Origin: Merluccius polli | Lineage: Eukaryota > Chordata > Actinopteri > Gadiformes > Merlucciidae | DNA length: 64,000 nt | Assembly: GCA_030340625.1 (NCBI GenBank) | Contig: JAOPHQ010003980.1 | Span: 278,501-342,500, forward strand | Direction: 5' to 3' | Part shown: in pieces, positions 10,565 through 21,610 of the stretch | Layout: every line of letters starts with the position of its first letter | Position numbering within the stretch: position 1 is the stretch's first letter | Notes under the pieces: generated by a model | Told to the model about the DNA's origin: nothing | What the model saw: only the letters and a program-made list of their open reading frames with translations | The model's database searches: none | Position numbers and translations under genes: made by a program

Positions 10565-12644
10565 ATGCGTCCATAGAGCATAGTGTATATGTCGTGCATC
10601 GCGTCATCCTGGTGCTCGTCAGCCACTTTCCTTAACATGTCACCGATTGTCTTTGTGAAGCGGGTGATGGCGTTTTTAGAGGACCAATCGCAGCCCTTGC
10701 CGTCTCCGTTGTCCGTTGACGGAGTGACGGACACTTAACAAATATTTCATGCAGCCGGAGATGACGGAGAGATTCTCCGACAGGCTCTCCGGCGACATAG
10801 AGGGCTCTCCGTAACCGACTTAGAGCACTTTACGCAGGAGTATAAATTAGGCTTTAGGTATGGACGTGGAGGTGGTTGTCTGTGACAGTTGGCGTGAAGA
10901 ATTACTCTTAATTCTTAATTTCATTATGAATTTATTTAATATTCAATATTCAATACACACACATTGAAGTGTAAAACAAGAAGGGCTTATAGCCTCATGA
11001 AAAAAGAAAAAAACATGATTGCATAACACTGGATATTTTCAATGTCCTGCTGTGCGCATGCGCTGGAGTATTCACCCTTATTTGTCTTTTTGGATTTGTT
11101 ATGTGGTCAAACGTGTCTTAAAAGTAATATTTTTAAGACTTTTGCAAAAAGAGTTCTGCTTTTGTACCAAGTCACATCTTCCTTCCCTAAGACAAAAGCT
11201 GCTTTTACACTCAGGAACCAGGGTCTAAATTACGTTTGGGGGACATTATTTTACCCCCCAAAAAATGGGGGGGTAGTACTTTCCAAAAGTACAGTTACTT
11301 TGGGGGTCGAGGACTCTGCATACTGACTGTTTGTTTTTTGTTTACTTCGATCAACATGGAGAAGAAAGCCTACAACAGATGGACCGACGATCCATTTGCA
11401 AAGCAGTAAATCACAATCAACTGCAGCCAGGCGCGCGGGAACCTCTTTTTGACCAGGGGTGCTGAATAACAAAATAATGAAGAATGTCCAACGATTTCTC
11501 CCCCCTATACATGTTTTGGATTTTGACTGCTAAATACGTAATTTTAGCGTTGTGTACGGTTGAGGGTGAGACGTTTTAGAAATGTCCTTTGCAGCCACAA
11601 AATTCCAACTAACTAACTAGCCATTCTCTTCAGGGTAGATGCAGTACACGTTATTGTCCGCGAACCTAGCAGAGGCAACATTAACCCTACTCTAGATTTC
11701 ACCTTTCAAATAAACCAACACCGCTGTATAACGATCATTTTGTTCATTTGTTATGCAATTTACAATACATTAACATTGATTCATAGCCTTACACACTGCC
11801 ATTACCTGATATAAAATGATCACTGCAGATCCGAAAACGATTTAAGTTCATGGTACAGTCTTCTCTCAAGAATATTATTCAAGTATAATATTCAAGTATG
11901 TCACGTTTTAATGTCATTAATTTCATTGTCAAGCAATTTTATCATGGTCATACCAAACATCATAGAGTCTATACTCTCTGGGCATACTGTGTTAGCCTGT
12001 GCTTCGATATTATTTACTGTAGCTACAACAACAGCTCTCGGACGCTACCAACGAGTTTACCAACCACTCATGGGACTAGGCCAGTCAGTCTTGCGTAGCG
12101 ACCCCTACTGATCGGGCAGAAAATTGCAATTCTATCTGTCACCACGACGGAGAAGTATATAGGCTCGAGAACGAAATTCCTATTGCATGTCGTAATGTTA
12201 CACAAAACATATGCAATGAAAACAATCATACTTACAGGCATTGCCTTCACAGGGAACGGAATTATCTTCAAAACACCTTATTCTTCTTGCAGAATAACCA
12301 AATTTCCTCTTAACTGCGCCTGCCAACAGGGGGTGCTGCAGCACCCTCAGCACCCCCCCTTCCCGCGCCCTTGACTGCAGCACGACTCGAATCTCCTCCA
12401 TGCTTACACAAATAATAATGCCTATCCAACCGATCGCTTTTTATGGTGTCATCGTTGTTGTATAGTCTTCTGCATTACCGCCACCTACTGGACTGGAGCT
12501 TTTTCATAAATCAGCGGACTAATTTGCCTAATCTTCACGGGTCTTTAGACAACAACGGACTGAAGGAGCCTTTTAGTTCATGAAAAGTAGTTCCTGGGAC
12601 TTAAAGTTGTAGTTTGTGGCTGAAGAAGCGATTGCAGTCATGCT
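10565..12644. other. Non-coding interval, no recognised gene
   Basis: I see no convincing gene here. A 74-codon minus ORF (10734-10510) starts outside the LTR and reads into it, so it is at best a remnant of what the Gypsy element landed in; I do not recognise it. A G/C-run palindromic stretch lies at 11255-11275. Partly inverted GC-rich pieces at 11430-11470 and 12325-12400 (CAGGGGTGCTG and CAGGGGGTGCTG) may be ends of a decayed DNA transposon, but no duplication supports this. Confidence 0.4.
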
Positions 12645-12902
12645 TCAGTGCTTTAAATGTTCATGTTTTGCTTTGACTGTGTTTTCACAGGCAGCTGGCT
12701 GAAGAGAGGCATCTTGTTCTTGGGCAGATTGTCTGTGACTGGCTTTGTTCGCTGCTCCAGCCGTTCTTCCACAAAAGGTATTGTACTGTTGTGCACCCAT
12801 GGACTCCACCTTTCTCACTGTGTCTGAAACTGATGAATCCATATCTTTGGAGTCAAGCACCAGCAGATCATGACTCTTCAAGAAACGGGTTTCCCATCTC
12901 TG
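12645..12902 (-). CDS. Candidate last exon of an unrecognised host gene
   Basis: The minus strand has a pyrimidine-rich splice acceptor with tandem AGs (TGTGTGTGCTTGCAGCTCAG, exon starting at 12902 or 12907). About 85 open codons follow (QRWETRFLKSHDLLVLDSKD...) to a TAA/TGA-type stop at 12645-12647. A candidate upstream exon ends at 13071 with a perfect GTAAG donor, and its phase 0 matches the second AG. I do not recognise the protein. It is not obviously transposon-like, so a host gene or its remnant is possible. Confidence 0.35.
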   Translation of the reverse strand, partial: QRWETRFLKSHDLLVLDSKDMDSSVSDTVRKVESMGAQQYNTFCGRTAGAANKASHRQSAQEQDASLQPAACENTVKAKHEHLKH

Positions 12903-13070
12903 CTGAGCTGCAAGCACACACAGATGGAATTTTGTCCACATTACAATCTTACCTACACTGGCAAAAATTCTTCTTCTATGTATAATACTTCTAAAAATAG
13001 TAAACGTATACGTGTTTAGATTTATCTGACAATAATCAGATTACCTTTAAACTGAAATATTGTGTCTTAC

Positions 13071-13285
13071 CTTCAAGAAAACCATTTCACTGTGGAGGTC
13101 ACCGAACATGATCACAAAGTGGTTCTCACAAAGGGCATAGAGATGTCCGCAGCAAGAACAGGCACCTACCCAGGGTTCAGGTGATGAACTGCTGCACTGA
13201 CAATGTCCATTGACAACATCTTCCCATTCACTCTGCAGCATTGGCAGTTTCCGGTGACACCCTGCTTTGCCATGACCGTGAATAA
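13071..13285 (-). CDS. Candidate upstream exon of the same unrecognised gene
   Basis: Read on the minus strand, this segment is cysteine-rich (NGHCQC ... GACSCCGHLYALCENH) and ends in MVFLK followed directly by GTAAGAC, a consensus splice donor at 13070. The paired cysteines and histidines could bind zinc. Upstream the frame runs into a short repeat beginning about 13286 (GGGCGTTTTCACACC on the plus strand), so the true 5' limit is unknown. The interpretation depends on the donor and acceptor matching in phase with 12645-12902. Confidence 0.33.
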
Positions 13286-14233
13286 GGGCGTTTTCACACC
13301 TAGTTCGTTTGGAGCATTTGTTTCAAATCCTGGGGCATTTCTACCCCAAGTTCGGTTCGTTTGGGCATATGTGAACACAATCGTCGCACTAGGGTGCGGA
13401 CTAAAACAAGCGCACTCTGGAGCGGTTCCTTTGCAGTGAGAATGCAATTCGACCCAACAGACCAAAACACTGACACAACAGATGATGAGTGGGTTGGCAT
13501 AGGAATAGAAATTGTTGGGTGAATGTTATAGTATGCATTATTTAAAGCGCGCCTTCTCCTACTGAAGTGTCTCGAAGCAGCGTCCGTACATTATTTTCGA
13601 AACAAAGTCTGCTCTATTTTTGATGCGTTGTTCCGTGTTTTTCTTTTCAGAAGCAAACAGACTATAGATGTAAAAATGCCCTAAGTCTCAGGGGCGGTCT
13701 CTATACCGTGTTGGGGTCTTCTGCAAAAGAGACTTCTTCAGCCACACGACAATGTTGTTTATGAAGAGGTGCCTTTGGCCTAATAGAAGGAATCTCTGTA
13801 TGGCTGTCCTTTTGATTTTATCGATAAATGTTTGCTTTACTGATCATTTTGAACCGACAAAATGCATATTTTCTCATGCTAATTTTTATTGCAAAGTCGG
13901 CCTTAAATTGTATTAAACGGTGGCATTAGAATGTCTTAAAAAGTCTTACATTGAACTTGCTGCTACCTGTAGACACCCTGTTACATGGAGCTTTTTAACA
14001 TCATGTGTAAGTGGGCATCATCACAAGAGTGTTTCCTGACAAATGTCACGCCAATGAGAAAGAGGTGCAACAGTGTGTTATGTAGTCTTTACCATCTAAT
14101 ACAATATAATTGGATACATGCAAGGTAGACATCAGTTAGTGTAATAACCTCAGGAATGAGCCAACTTAGTAACATGTTTGATTTGTCCTTTCCTTTATGT
14201 AAGTTTGTGTTGGTTGTTGGTTTTTTTTGCTGA
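13286..14233. other. Non-coding interval with probable decayed MITE
   Basis: The stretch 13286-13480 has inverted-repeat-like pieces (TTTCACACCTAGTTCG and TTGGGCATATGTGAAC) of the kind seen in fish MITEs, but I could not define both ends. The rest is AT-rich, with no coding signal I can support. Confidence 0.3.
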
Positions 14234-14396
14234 TGGAGTTGTGAACATGCCAAAGGGTCGGCATGTGGTTTTATGGCCATACCTGGAGGAGTCGCAACAG
14301 CATTGCGTTTGGAGATCTCCCATATTGGTGATAATCCACGCACTCCAGTTGTGGTTTGCCAACTTGCTAAGGGGAACAACATCACCTCAAGTCGCA
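14234..14396 (+). other. Open frame split by the Gmr1 #2 insertion (left part)
   Basis: A plus-strand frame is open from a TGA at 14231-14233 through an ATG at 14273 to the insertion point. Removing the Gmr1 element and one TCGCA duplicate makes it continue in the same frame at 19301-19437. The combined frame is about 100 codons. I do not recognise the product. It may be an exon, another element's ORF, or chance. Confidence 0.3.
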
Positions 14397-14709
14397 TGTG
14401 GCGTTGTAGATGCCACGGGGTTCTTGGTAGGGGAATAACTCGCACTGCTTCACGTTTTAGACACGTTTTATTAATACACACAATATGCGATTAAGCACAC
14501 TAGCGTTGCCACGGGCCCAGCTCTGGCTCCGTCGGCCACCCGTCTGTCTGGGTCCGGTCCTCCCGGGTCCAGCATGCTACTGCGTTATAAAGAGAGAGAG
14601 TGATTAGTTTCAATGGAACACAGGTGTGCCAATCACTCTCACCTGGCGCGGCTCTCCCGAGGCCCCTCCACAGCTCCCCCTTGCGGCTGATGCACCACGC
14701 CCCCCCACA
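14397..14709 (-). repeat. 3' LTR of Gmr1 #2
   Basis: On the plus strand the repeat runs TGTGGCGTTGTAG...CCCCCCCACA; on the element's own strand it begins TGTGGGGGGGCG. It matches 18983-19295 in length and nearly everywhere in sequence. A TATAAAG box candidate (plus-strand GTTATAAAG) lies at about 14584. A purine-rich tract on the minus strand precedes it at 14710-14722. Confidence 0.9.
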
Positions 14710-14769
14710 TACCTCCACCACCTGATTTAGGCCGGGGAGCCATCTGGCCTAACTCCCCCCCCCCCCCCC

Positions 14770-16985
14770 TCCCCATGGGAACGGGAAAGGAAGTCGGCCA
14801 CAGCCGTCTGCGCCCCCGGCCTATGGATCACCCGGAATTAAATGGCTGCAGTGCCAGATACCACCGGGTGATCCGGTTGTTAACGTCTTTCATACGGTGG
14901 AGCCACTGGAGGGGAGCATGGTCCGAGCAGAGGGTGAATGGGCGCCCCAGCAGGTAATACCGCAGGGCATCGACCGCCCACCGGATGGCCAGGCACTCCC
15001 TCTCCACGGTGCTGTACCTGGCCTCCCTTTCGGAGAGCTTCCGGCTGATGTACAACACCGGGCGGTCGAAGCCCTGTATCTGCTGGGACAGGACGGCCCC
15101 CAGCCCTCTGCCCGACGCATCAGCCTGCAAGACAAAAGGGAGAGAGAAGTTAGGTGTGTGGAGGAGGGGCTCCCCACAGAGGGCCTGCTTTACCCTCTCA
15201 AGCAACTCCTGGCACTGCTCCGTCCACTGGACCGGATCTGAGGCACCCTTTCGGGTGAGGTCGGTTAAGGTGCTGGTCAGCTCCGCGAAGTCTGGAATAA
15301 ATCGCCGGTAATAGCCGGCCAGCCCCAAAAACCGCCGCACCTCTTTTTTTGTCTTGGGCCTTGGGCAGGCTGCAATCGCTGCTGTCTTATCTACCTGCGG
15401 ACGCACCTGCCCGCCGCCCAAGTGGTACCCCAGATACCGTACCTCCCTCCGTCCAACTGCACACTTCTTCGGATTGGCCGTGAGCCCCGCCTGCCTCAGT
15501 GACTCGAGCACCGCAGCCACCTGCTGCACATGCTCCACCCAGGTGCCACTATGGATGATCACATCATCCAGATAGGCGGCAGCATATGCAGCATGTGGAC
15601 GCAGCACTCTGTCCATGAGGCGTTGAAATGTGGCTGGGGCCCCGAACAATCCGAACGGAAGTGTGACAAATTGGTACAAACCGTACGGAGTGGAGAAGGC
15701 CGTTTTCTCCTTAGACTCTGGAGATAAGGGAATCTGCCAGTAGCCTTTGGTTAAATCCAGCGTCGTAAAAAAACGAGCCGTGCCCAGGCGATCCAGGAGT
15801 TCGTCCACCCGGGGCATAGGATAGGCATCAAACCGTGAAACCTCATTCACCTTGCGATAGTCCACACTGAATCGGATAGACCCATCCTTCTTGCCCACAA
15901 GAACGATGGGGCTACACCAGGCACTGTTGGACTCTTCTATTACCCCCATCTCCACCATGGCTTTCAATTCTGCCTGAACCACTTTTCTCTTGTGCTCAGG
16001 TAACCGATAGGGCCGTGAACGCACCGTCACACCCGGGTGAGTCTCAACCCGGTGTTGAATAAGGCTTGTGCGTCCCGGCCGGGGGGAGAACACATCCGCA
16101 TAACGTTGCTGCAACATGTCTATGTCTGCTCTTTGGGACGGTGAGAGCTGGTCCCCACAAAGGAGCGAGGCAGGATTGGTCGATTTTAGTACCTCCGGCC
16201 CCAACTCATCTCTTTCTGCAATTGCCGTCACCAGAGAAACAGGCTCCGCCTCTCTCCACGCTTTAAGGAGGTTGAGGTGATAAATTTGTGTCGCCCCTCC
16301 CCTGTCCGAACGCACAATCTCACAGTCAACGTCACCCACTCGCCGTGTGACCACAAAGGGTCCTTGCCACTTGGCGAGTAATTTGGAGTTAGACGGGAGC
16401 AATACAAGCACTTTATCTCCCGGTGAAAATTGTCTTAGCCTAGCTCCTCTGTACAGCCGCTGCTGCCGTTCCTGGGCCTGTAGCAAATTCTCACGTGATA
16501 ACTGTCCTAGTGTGTGGAGTTTTGCTCTCAGGTCCAGGACGGACTTACTCGGGTTCGGACCCTCCTCCCAGCTTTCCTTAACCAGGTCCAAAACCCCACA
16601 TGGTGTCCTGCCAAACAGTAGCTCAAAGGGAGAAAATCCCGTGGAGGCCTGGGGTACCTCGCGCACTGCAAACAACAGAGGGTCTAGCCGCCTATCCCAA
16701 TTACGACTATCCTCATGCACAAACTTATGGATCATGGACTTCAAAGTCTTATTCAGGCGCTCCACAAGGCCGTCCGTTTGGGGGTGGTATATCGTGGTTC
16801 GAATTGACTTGATGCCCAATAATCCATATAGTTCTCCCAGTGTCCGTGACATAAATTGTGTGCCTTGGTCAGTCAGGATCTCTTTCGGGATCCCGACTCG
16901 GGAGATAACTTGAAACAGTGCCTGCGCCACACTCTTTGCGGAGATGGTGCGCAGCGGCACTGCCTCCGGATATCGCGTAATCCAC
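14770..16985 (-). pseudogene. Integrase C-half, reverse transcriptase and RNase H of Gmr1 #2
   Basis: A long frame (16960-14828, 710 codons) begins inside the integrase core (ILTDQGTQFMSRTL with the second aspartate, TDGLVERLNKTLK with the glutamate). It continues through the integrase C-terminus (WQGPFVVTRRVGDV) and then reverse transcriptase with WCSPIVLVGKKDGSIRF, TLPFGLFGAPATFQR and the YLDD active site (AAAYLDDVII, about 15570). RNase H follows (LQADASGRGLGAVLS, REARYSTVERECLA, LCSDHAPLQW). A frame change near 14836 displaces the last residues, which read on to about 14770 in another frame. Another near 16960-16985 separates this part from the upstream ORF. Function if intact: cDNA synthesis and integration. 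Confidence 0.88.
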
Positions 16986-18110
16986 GAGAACTAACACAAA
17001 GCGATATCCGCGTGCGCTCCGGTGAAATGGCCCGTTGAGGTCCATCCCGATGCGCTCGAACAGCACCTCCATTAGAGGTAATGGCCGCAGCGGCACTCTC
17101 GGGATGGCCGGCTGGTTAACCAGTTGGCATTCGGGACAAGACGCGCACCAGCGGCACACATCTGCCCAAATGCCTGGCCAATAGAATCGGGCCATTACCC
17201 GGTTCAGTGTCTTCTCATACCCCATATGTCCAGCCATTGGGTTATAATGAGCCGCCTGGAAAACTATTTCCCGGCGGCTCTTCGGTACCACCAACTGTGT
17301 AGTTAATTCCTCTGTCTGAGTGTCACAACTCACTCTGTATAGTCTGTCCCTACGCAATGAAAAATGAGGATACGTTAACGCTGCGTCAGGGCGCACCATG
17401 TGACCATCAATTCTTATCACTTGGTCAAAGGCAAAGCGTAGAGTATCGTCACGAGACTGCTCGAGTGGAAAATCCTCCATGGAGTCGAACACGGGAACCC
17501 GCGGAGCCTCCTGTGAAGGCCCCGCCGGCTCCCCCTCCCCGTCTGCAGTGTCAGACGACCTCACGTCACCGCTGAGCACAGCGCACATATCCCCTGTCCC
17601 TGTCGGCCGTAAACGCACCCCCGCACACTGTCCCACTAACCTATCAAACCCTGGCCAATCAGTATCCAGAATCAGGGGATGCATCAGGCGGGAGCTAACC
17701 GCTGCCTTTACACTATGCTTTTTCCCCTTAAACTGAATTTCCACCAGTACTACAGGGTATGTGTGAATATCCCCATGCACACACCTAATACCCACACCTC
17801 CCGCCTCTATCAAAGCCCCGGGCTGAATCAGGTTCTGATGAACGATAGACTGCATGCAGCCTGAGTCCACCATCGCCCGATGTGTACCCCCCTGAATCCT
17901 TACCGGAATGCTGTACGTCCCCCCTGGACCGGGGGAGGGTGCTGGAGGGCCGACAACCCGGATCACTTGGCCCACCTCCATGAGTGGGCACTCACCTCGG
18001 AAGTGTCCGAGTTGTCCACACCTCCAGCACTCCTGCCCTGCCGCCTGAGGAGCCCTCTGTGGATCAAGAGCCGCCCCTGTAGCGGCTGGACCCTGGGGAG
18101 GAAAAAAGAG
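16960..18110 (-). pseudogene. Gag nucleocapsid, protease and integrase N-half of Gmr1 #2
   Basis: This frame carries a CCHC zinc knuckle (CWRCGQLGHFRGECP, about 18035-17990), an aspartic protease site (MVDSGCMQSIV, about 17875-17840) and the integrase HHCC domain (HYNPMAGHMG ... CASCPECQ, 17245-17130), followed by the first core aspartate (GMDLNGPF, about 17040). There is no reverse transcriptase between protease and integrase, which fixes the Gmr1 domain order. The frame breaks at about 16985. Confidence 0.87.
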
Positions 18111-18955
18111 AAGGAGGATTAGTGCGGGGGAGAGGGGAGGGCCGATTATTGATATAGGTAGTGCGGGGTCTGGGGAATGGTCGAGTGGGTGTATAGTGCG
18201 GGGGACCCGACGTGGGTCCTCTGTGGGGTGCCGGCGTGGGCCCTCCCGGAGAGGCCGGCCGGCCCTCCTGTGCCCGGAGAGGACGGCCAGATGGTCCTCA
18301 GCCAAAGTGATGGCCCCGGCTAGGTCCGCCGGGCGGTGACAAAGCACCCAGTCCGAGGTGGCGGCTGGGAGCCCCTCCACGAACTGCTCCAGGACGATCT
18401 TCTCCAGCATTCTTCCCTCGTCGGCGGACCCCCCCGGTTGCAGCCACCTGGTCCCCGCGTCCTTCAGCTGCTGCGCGAAGATAAACGGCCGCTCGGCGGG
18501 CCCCAGCTTGCTCCCCCGGAACCGGCAGCGATGGTCCTCCGCCGAGCCCCAGTCGGTCGAGGACCGCCCGCTTGATCTCCCCGTACTGTCCTTGGGAGAG
18601 GGCGGGCAGGCCGAGCGCCGCAGTTTGCGCATCCCCCGACAGCAGGGGAAGCAGCCGCACGGCCCACTCCGCCACCGGCCAGCCGCATGCCACCGCCGTG
18701 GCCTCGAACATTTCCATAAATGACTATGGATCGTCTTGCGCTGCCATTTTATGGATCGTTCAGTCCGGTGAACGAGGGGGCCGGCGCCGCTACCCCTGCC
18801 CGACTCACCATCACTTCCATCAACTGTGTCTGCCTCTCCGCCTGGCCCTGGAGGGCCGCCAGCTGCTGTCGGCTGAGGATCGCCTGGTCCCGGCTCATCG
18901 CCGCCACCTCCGCCAGCATCTGGGCCAGCGTGTTCAGTGACTGTTGCGGGTCCAT
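18111..18955 (-). pseudogene. Gag matrix/capsid of Gmr1 #2
   Basis: Gag starts at the ATG 18955-18953 (MDPQQSLNTLAQML), just inside the primer-binding site. The N-terminus is a Gln/Leu-rich coiled-coil-like stretch of about 65 residues. After a frame change at about 18750 the capsid reads MFEATAVACGWPVAEW ... GQYGEIKRAVLDRLGL; after another near 18560 it reads ERPFIFAQQLKDAGTRWLQP and EQFVEGLPAATSDWV. This is the SCAN-related capsid region of Gmr1-like Gag. Confidence 0.8.
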
Positions 18956-18962
18956 CCCTACT

Positions 18963-18980
18963 GTCCCTGTTCAGGTGCCA
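18963..18980 (-). promoter_or_regulatory. Primer-binding site of Gmr1 #2, tRNA-Lys3-like
   Basis: On the element strand TGGCACCTGAACAGGGAC begins two bases after the 5' LTR. It matches the complement of the tRNA-Lys3 3' end (TGGCGCCCGAACAGGGAC) at 16 of 18 positions. The same type of site is present in Gmr1 #3 (43348-43365). Confidence 0.75.
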
Positions 18981-18982
18981 AA

Positions 18983-19295
18983 TGTGGCGTTGTAGATGCC
19001 ACAGGATTCTTGGTAGGGGAATAACTCGCACTGCTTCACGTTTTAGACACGTTTTATTAATACACACAATATGCGATAAAGCACACTAGCGCTGCCGCGG
19101 GCCCAGCTCTGGCTCCGTCGGCCACCCGTGTGTCTGGGTCCGGTCCTCCCGGGTCCAGCACGCTACTGCGTTATAAAGGGAGAGAGTGATTAGTTTCAAT
19201 GGAACACAGGTGTGCCAATCACTCTCACCTGGCGCGGCTCTCCCGAGCCCCCTCCACAGCTCCCCCTTGCGGCTGATGCACCACGCCCCCCCACA
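18983..19295 (-). repeat. 5' LTR of Gmr1 #2
   Basis: This 313-bp repeat is the partner of 14397-14709, with about nine substitutions. It ends at 19295 and is followed by TCGCA (19296-19300), the duplicate of 14392-14396. Confidence 0.9.
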
Positions 19296-19300
19296 TCGCA

Positions 19301-19437
19301 CTATTGAGGTATGTAAAATCTGGGTCTTATTAAAAGACATTGAATGGGACGCGTATACTATAACATTGCTAGGGGACGCAACAATGGCATGCCAGGTGTA
19401 TTACTCAGGACCAAAGGAAGCACAGTGTCGAGTGTGA
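19301..19437 (+). other. Open frame split by the Gmr1 #2 insertion (right part)
   Basis: The frame carried over from 14396 continues here (TIEVCKIWVLLKDIEWDAY...) to a TGA at 19435-19437. It makes sense only once the 4.9-kb insertion is ignored. The product is not recognised. Confidence 0.3.
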
Positions 19438-21237
19438 AATTGTTTGGATGAGCAGTTCTCGGAAAAGCTGACCAGCAATACTGGAGGCCAAGCAATCGGC
19501 CTATTCCAAACAGGCACCTTTTGAACAGGCACTGCAGTTCAAATAAAACTACTCAAACTACTAAATCTTCATTCTTTGTCCAGGATACAACGAGGACAGA
19601 TTAAAAAAAAGGGTCAATATTGGATTTTTGTTTCCTGATGGAGAGTACTGAAATAAGCTCAAGGACTGGCATTTGACATAGCACATTTTGTTCTCGATGT
19701 GTGAGTAGTGTTTCTTACACTGTGCATTTGTAGCCAATAGTAGTTGGCAAACATGATTTAAAAGTATACAAATAGTGCACAATCTGAAAGTCTTTCACTG
19801 TGAGTGATTTAGGATGCATGCATGTCCCAAGCTGCAGCTACACTAGTAGCCGGCAAAGAAACTTTGGTGGGGAATTGTATAATTAATGTTTTGGTTGTTG
19901 AAACATATGTTTTGGGTTGATACATGGTGATTTGCGTACCATGTAAACATACAGCATACATCGTTTGAATTTGTGGGTAGGGAATTGTACAACAAAGGTT
20001 TTTTTGTGGTGTTTTGATGGAATAAAGTTTCCAAACATAATTTTGTATGAGGCACAGTTATTACACAAACATACACAGAACGGCTGAGAAGCCTTCACGG
20101 CTAACCGATTAAGGACAGGATGACATAATTTGAAAGACGTGTTAATATACATGACAGCATTTATCATCTTCCCCTTACACGTGTAGCCAGTCATGAAATG
20201 TCCCTCCTGGCTAGCAGTAGGGCAGGACAGGACTCCTGAACCCCTTCCTGGTCTTCAATTAGGTTAGCTTGATATATAAGCCATACGGATCAGCCCTCTG
20301 TACGCTGCTTTTCCCCTCTGGTCCTAGGTGTGTCAGGTTGACTGCATACAATACTCTTGTAGGTGTATACTTTTATCTTTTAAGTTGAAGCATCGCTGCT
20401 GTGTGGTTTACCCTTGTTTACTATACTCTAGTTCCCGCATCATAGCAACTCCTGCTTTTGTGTGGTGAGCCGTCCATATGAGTATTGTTCAATAAACAGA
20501 CAGGAGAGGTAAATGGCAATATTGTTTGCTTATATTATGCATTTGTTTGGCAGTGTGTGAACTAAATCTTTTTTTTTGTAAACGCTGACTGCCACTGCTG
20601 TTTGTTTTGTTGGTTATTTATCCAGTTACTTCACTTTTGATTTATTTATGTATAGTGTTTATTTATTTTTTCTTAATCTCTATGCCTTTCCATTGTATTC
20701 CCCTTAGGAGATTGAACATTGCTGTCACGCTAGTGTCCTCTGTCTCTATAGGAGTGCAATAGAGACGGTGGAGGGCGAGGCCGTCAGGACAGTGGAGGGC
20801 TTAATTTTGTTTGCACTTCCTTCACAATTTGCATGCTTTCCCTTGTTTTTGTTTGCTTTGCAGTGTGTGTGTGTGTGCATGTTGGGCACTGGAGTGTGGT
20901 GAGTGTTCTGTCCCAGCGTAAATATTTCCCCCCAACTGTCAACAGCTACGATCATTCGCTTTTTGCACTCCCTGTTCTGGTAATGCAGCCTGTTTTATAT
21001 TTTAGTCCAATTTGATAAATAAATCTGTTTTTATATCTTCAATTTTTTCTTTTCCAAATGCTAAACCATCTAAATAAATCCTGTAATCTTGATGGAATTC
21101 ATACAGCATCCGCAAAACACTCCAACAGTTTGCTGTTAGTGGTTGAAATTTCCCTTAAAACTGCTACTTCTTGTGGAAACGGACGTCACTCTGAACATTA
21201 TTTAGGCTACAATGTGTTATCTGATATGTATATCTTA
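19438..21237. other. Non-coding interval
   Basis: There is no supportable coding region. A TATATAAG box at 20273-20280 is followed at 20491 by AATAAA and by GAG|GTAAAT at 20504-20511. This could be a promoter with a short first exon or an old LTR-like piece, but nothing decides it. A short (TG)n tract lies near 20865. Confidence 0.35.
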
Positions 21238-21610
21238 CAGTTTTTCTCGATTGCTAAAACACAAAACCTGGTTCCTGTAGCACAGACACCCAAACCTTTT
21301 CGTCATTCCCAGAAGCACACACACATTTCCCATAACCAAAAACACAATTCACCTGTTACCACACATGTCTCAATATTCAAAACACTTTCTGCAAAACCTT
21401 ACACAAAAGTGGCCAAATAAATCATTCATTGCACTACGTGTTCATTCAGCAAACACATGCTCTCAATATAATTAACTCAAGTTATCATAACATAAACTCA
21501 GAGACCACACCCTTCTCAAGGTGAAAACACTCAGCCTGAAAACTGTTAACACACCAATCAGAATTGGGGGTCAACAAATAGAGCTTAGAGGCTCATGTCC
21601 TTTGGAACAA

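Larger units (their letters stand above)
14397..19295 (-). mobile_element. Gmr1-type Ty3/Gypsy retrotransposon #2, nearly complete
   Basis: Both LTRs are 313 bp (14397-14709 and 18983-19295), and the element is flanked by perfect 5-bp duplications TCGCA (14392-14396 and 19296-19300). The minus-strand order is Gag, protease, integrase, reverse transcriptase, RNase H. The LTRs differ at about nine positions by eye (about 3%), so the insertion is moderately old. Only a few frame changes break the coding region. This is the best-preserved example of the integrase-before-RT architecture in the window. Confidence 0.92.

Noticed and set aside
11453..12370. hAT element with CAGGGGTGCTG ends
   Set aside because: The two GC-rich pieces are only partly inverted and no 8-bp duplication flanks them.
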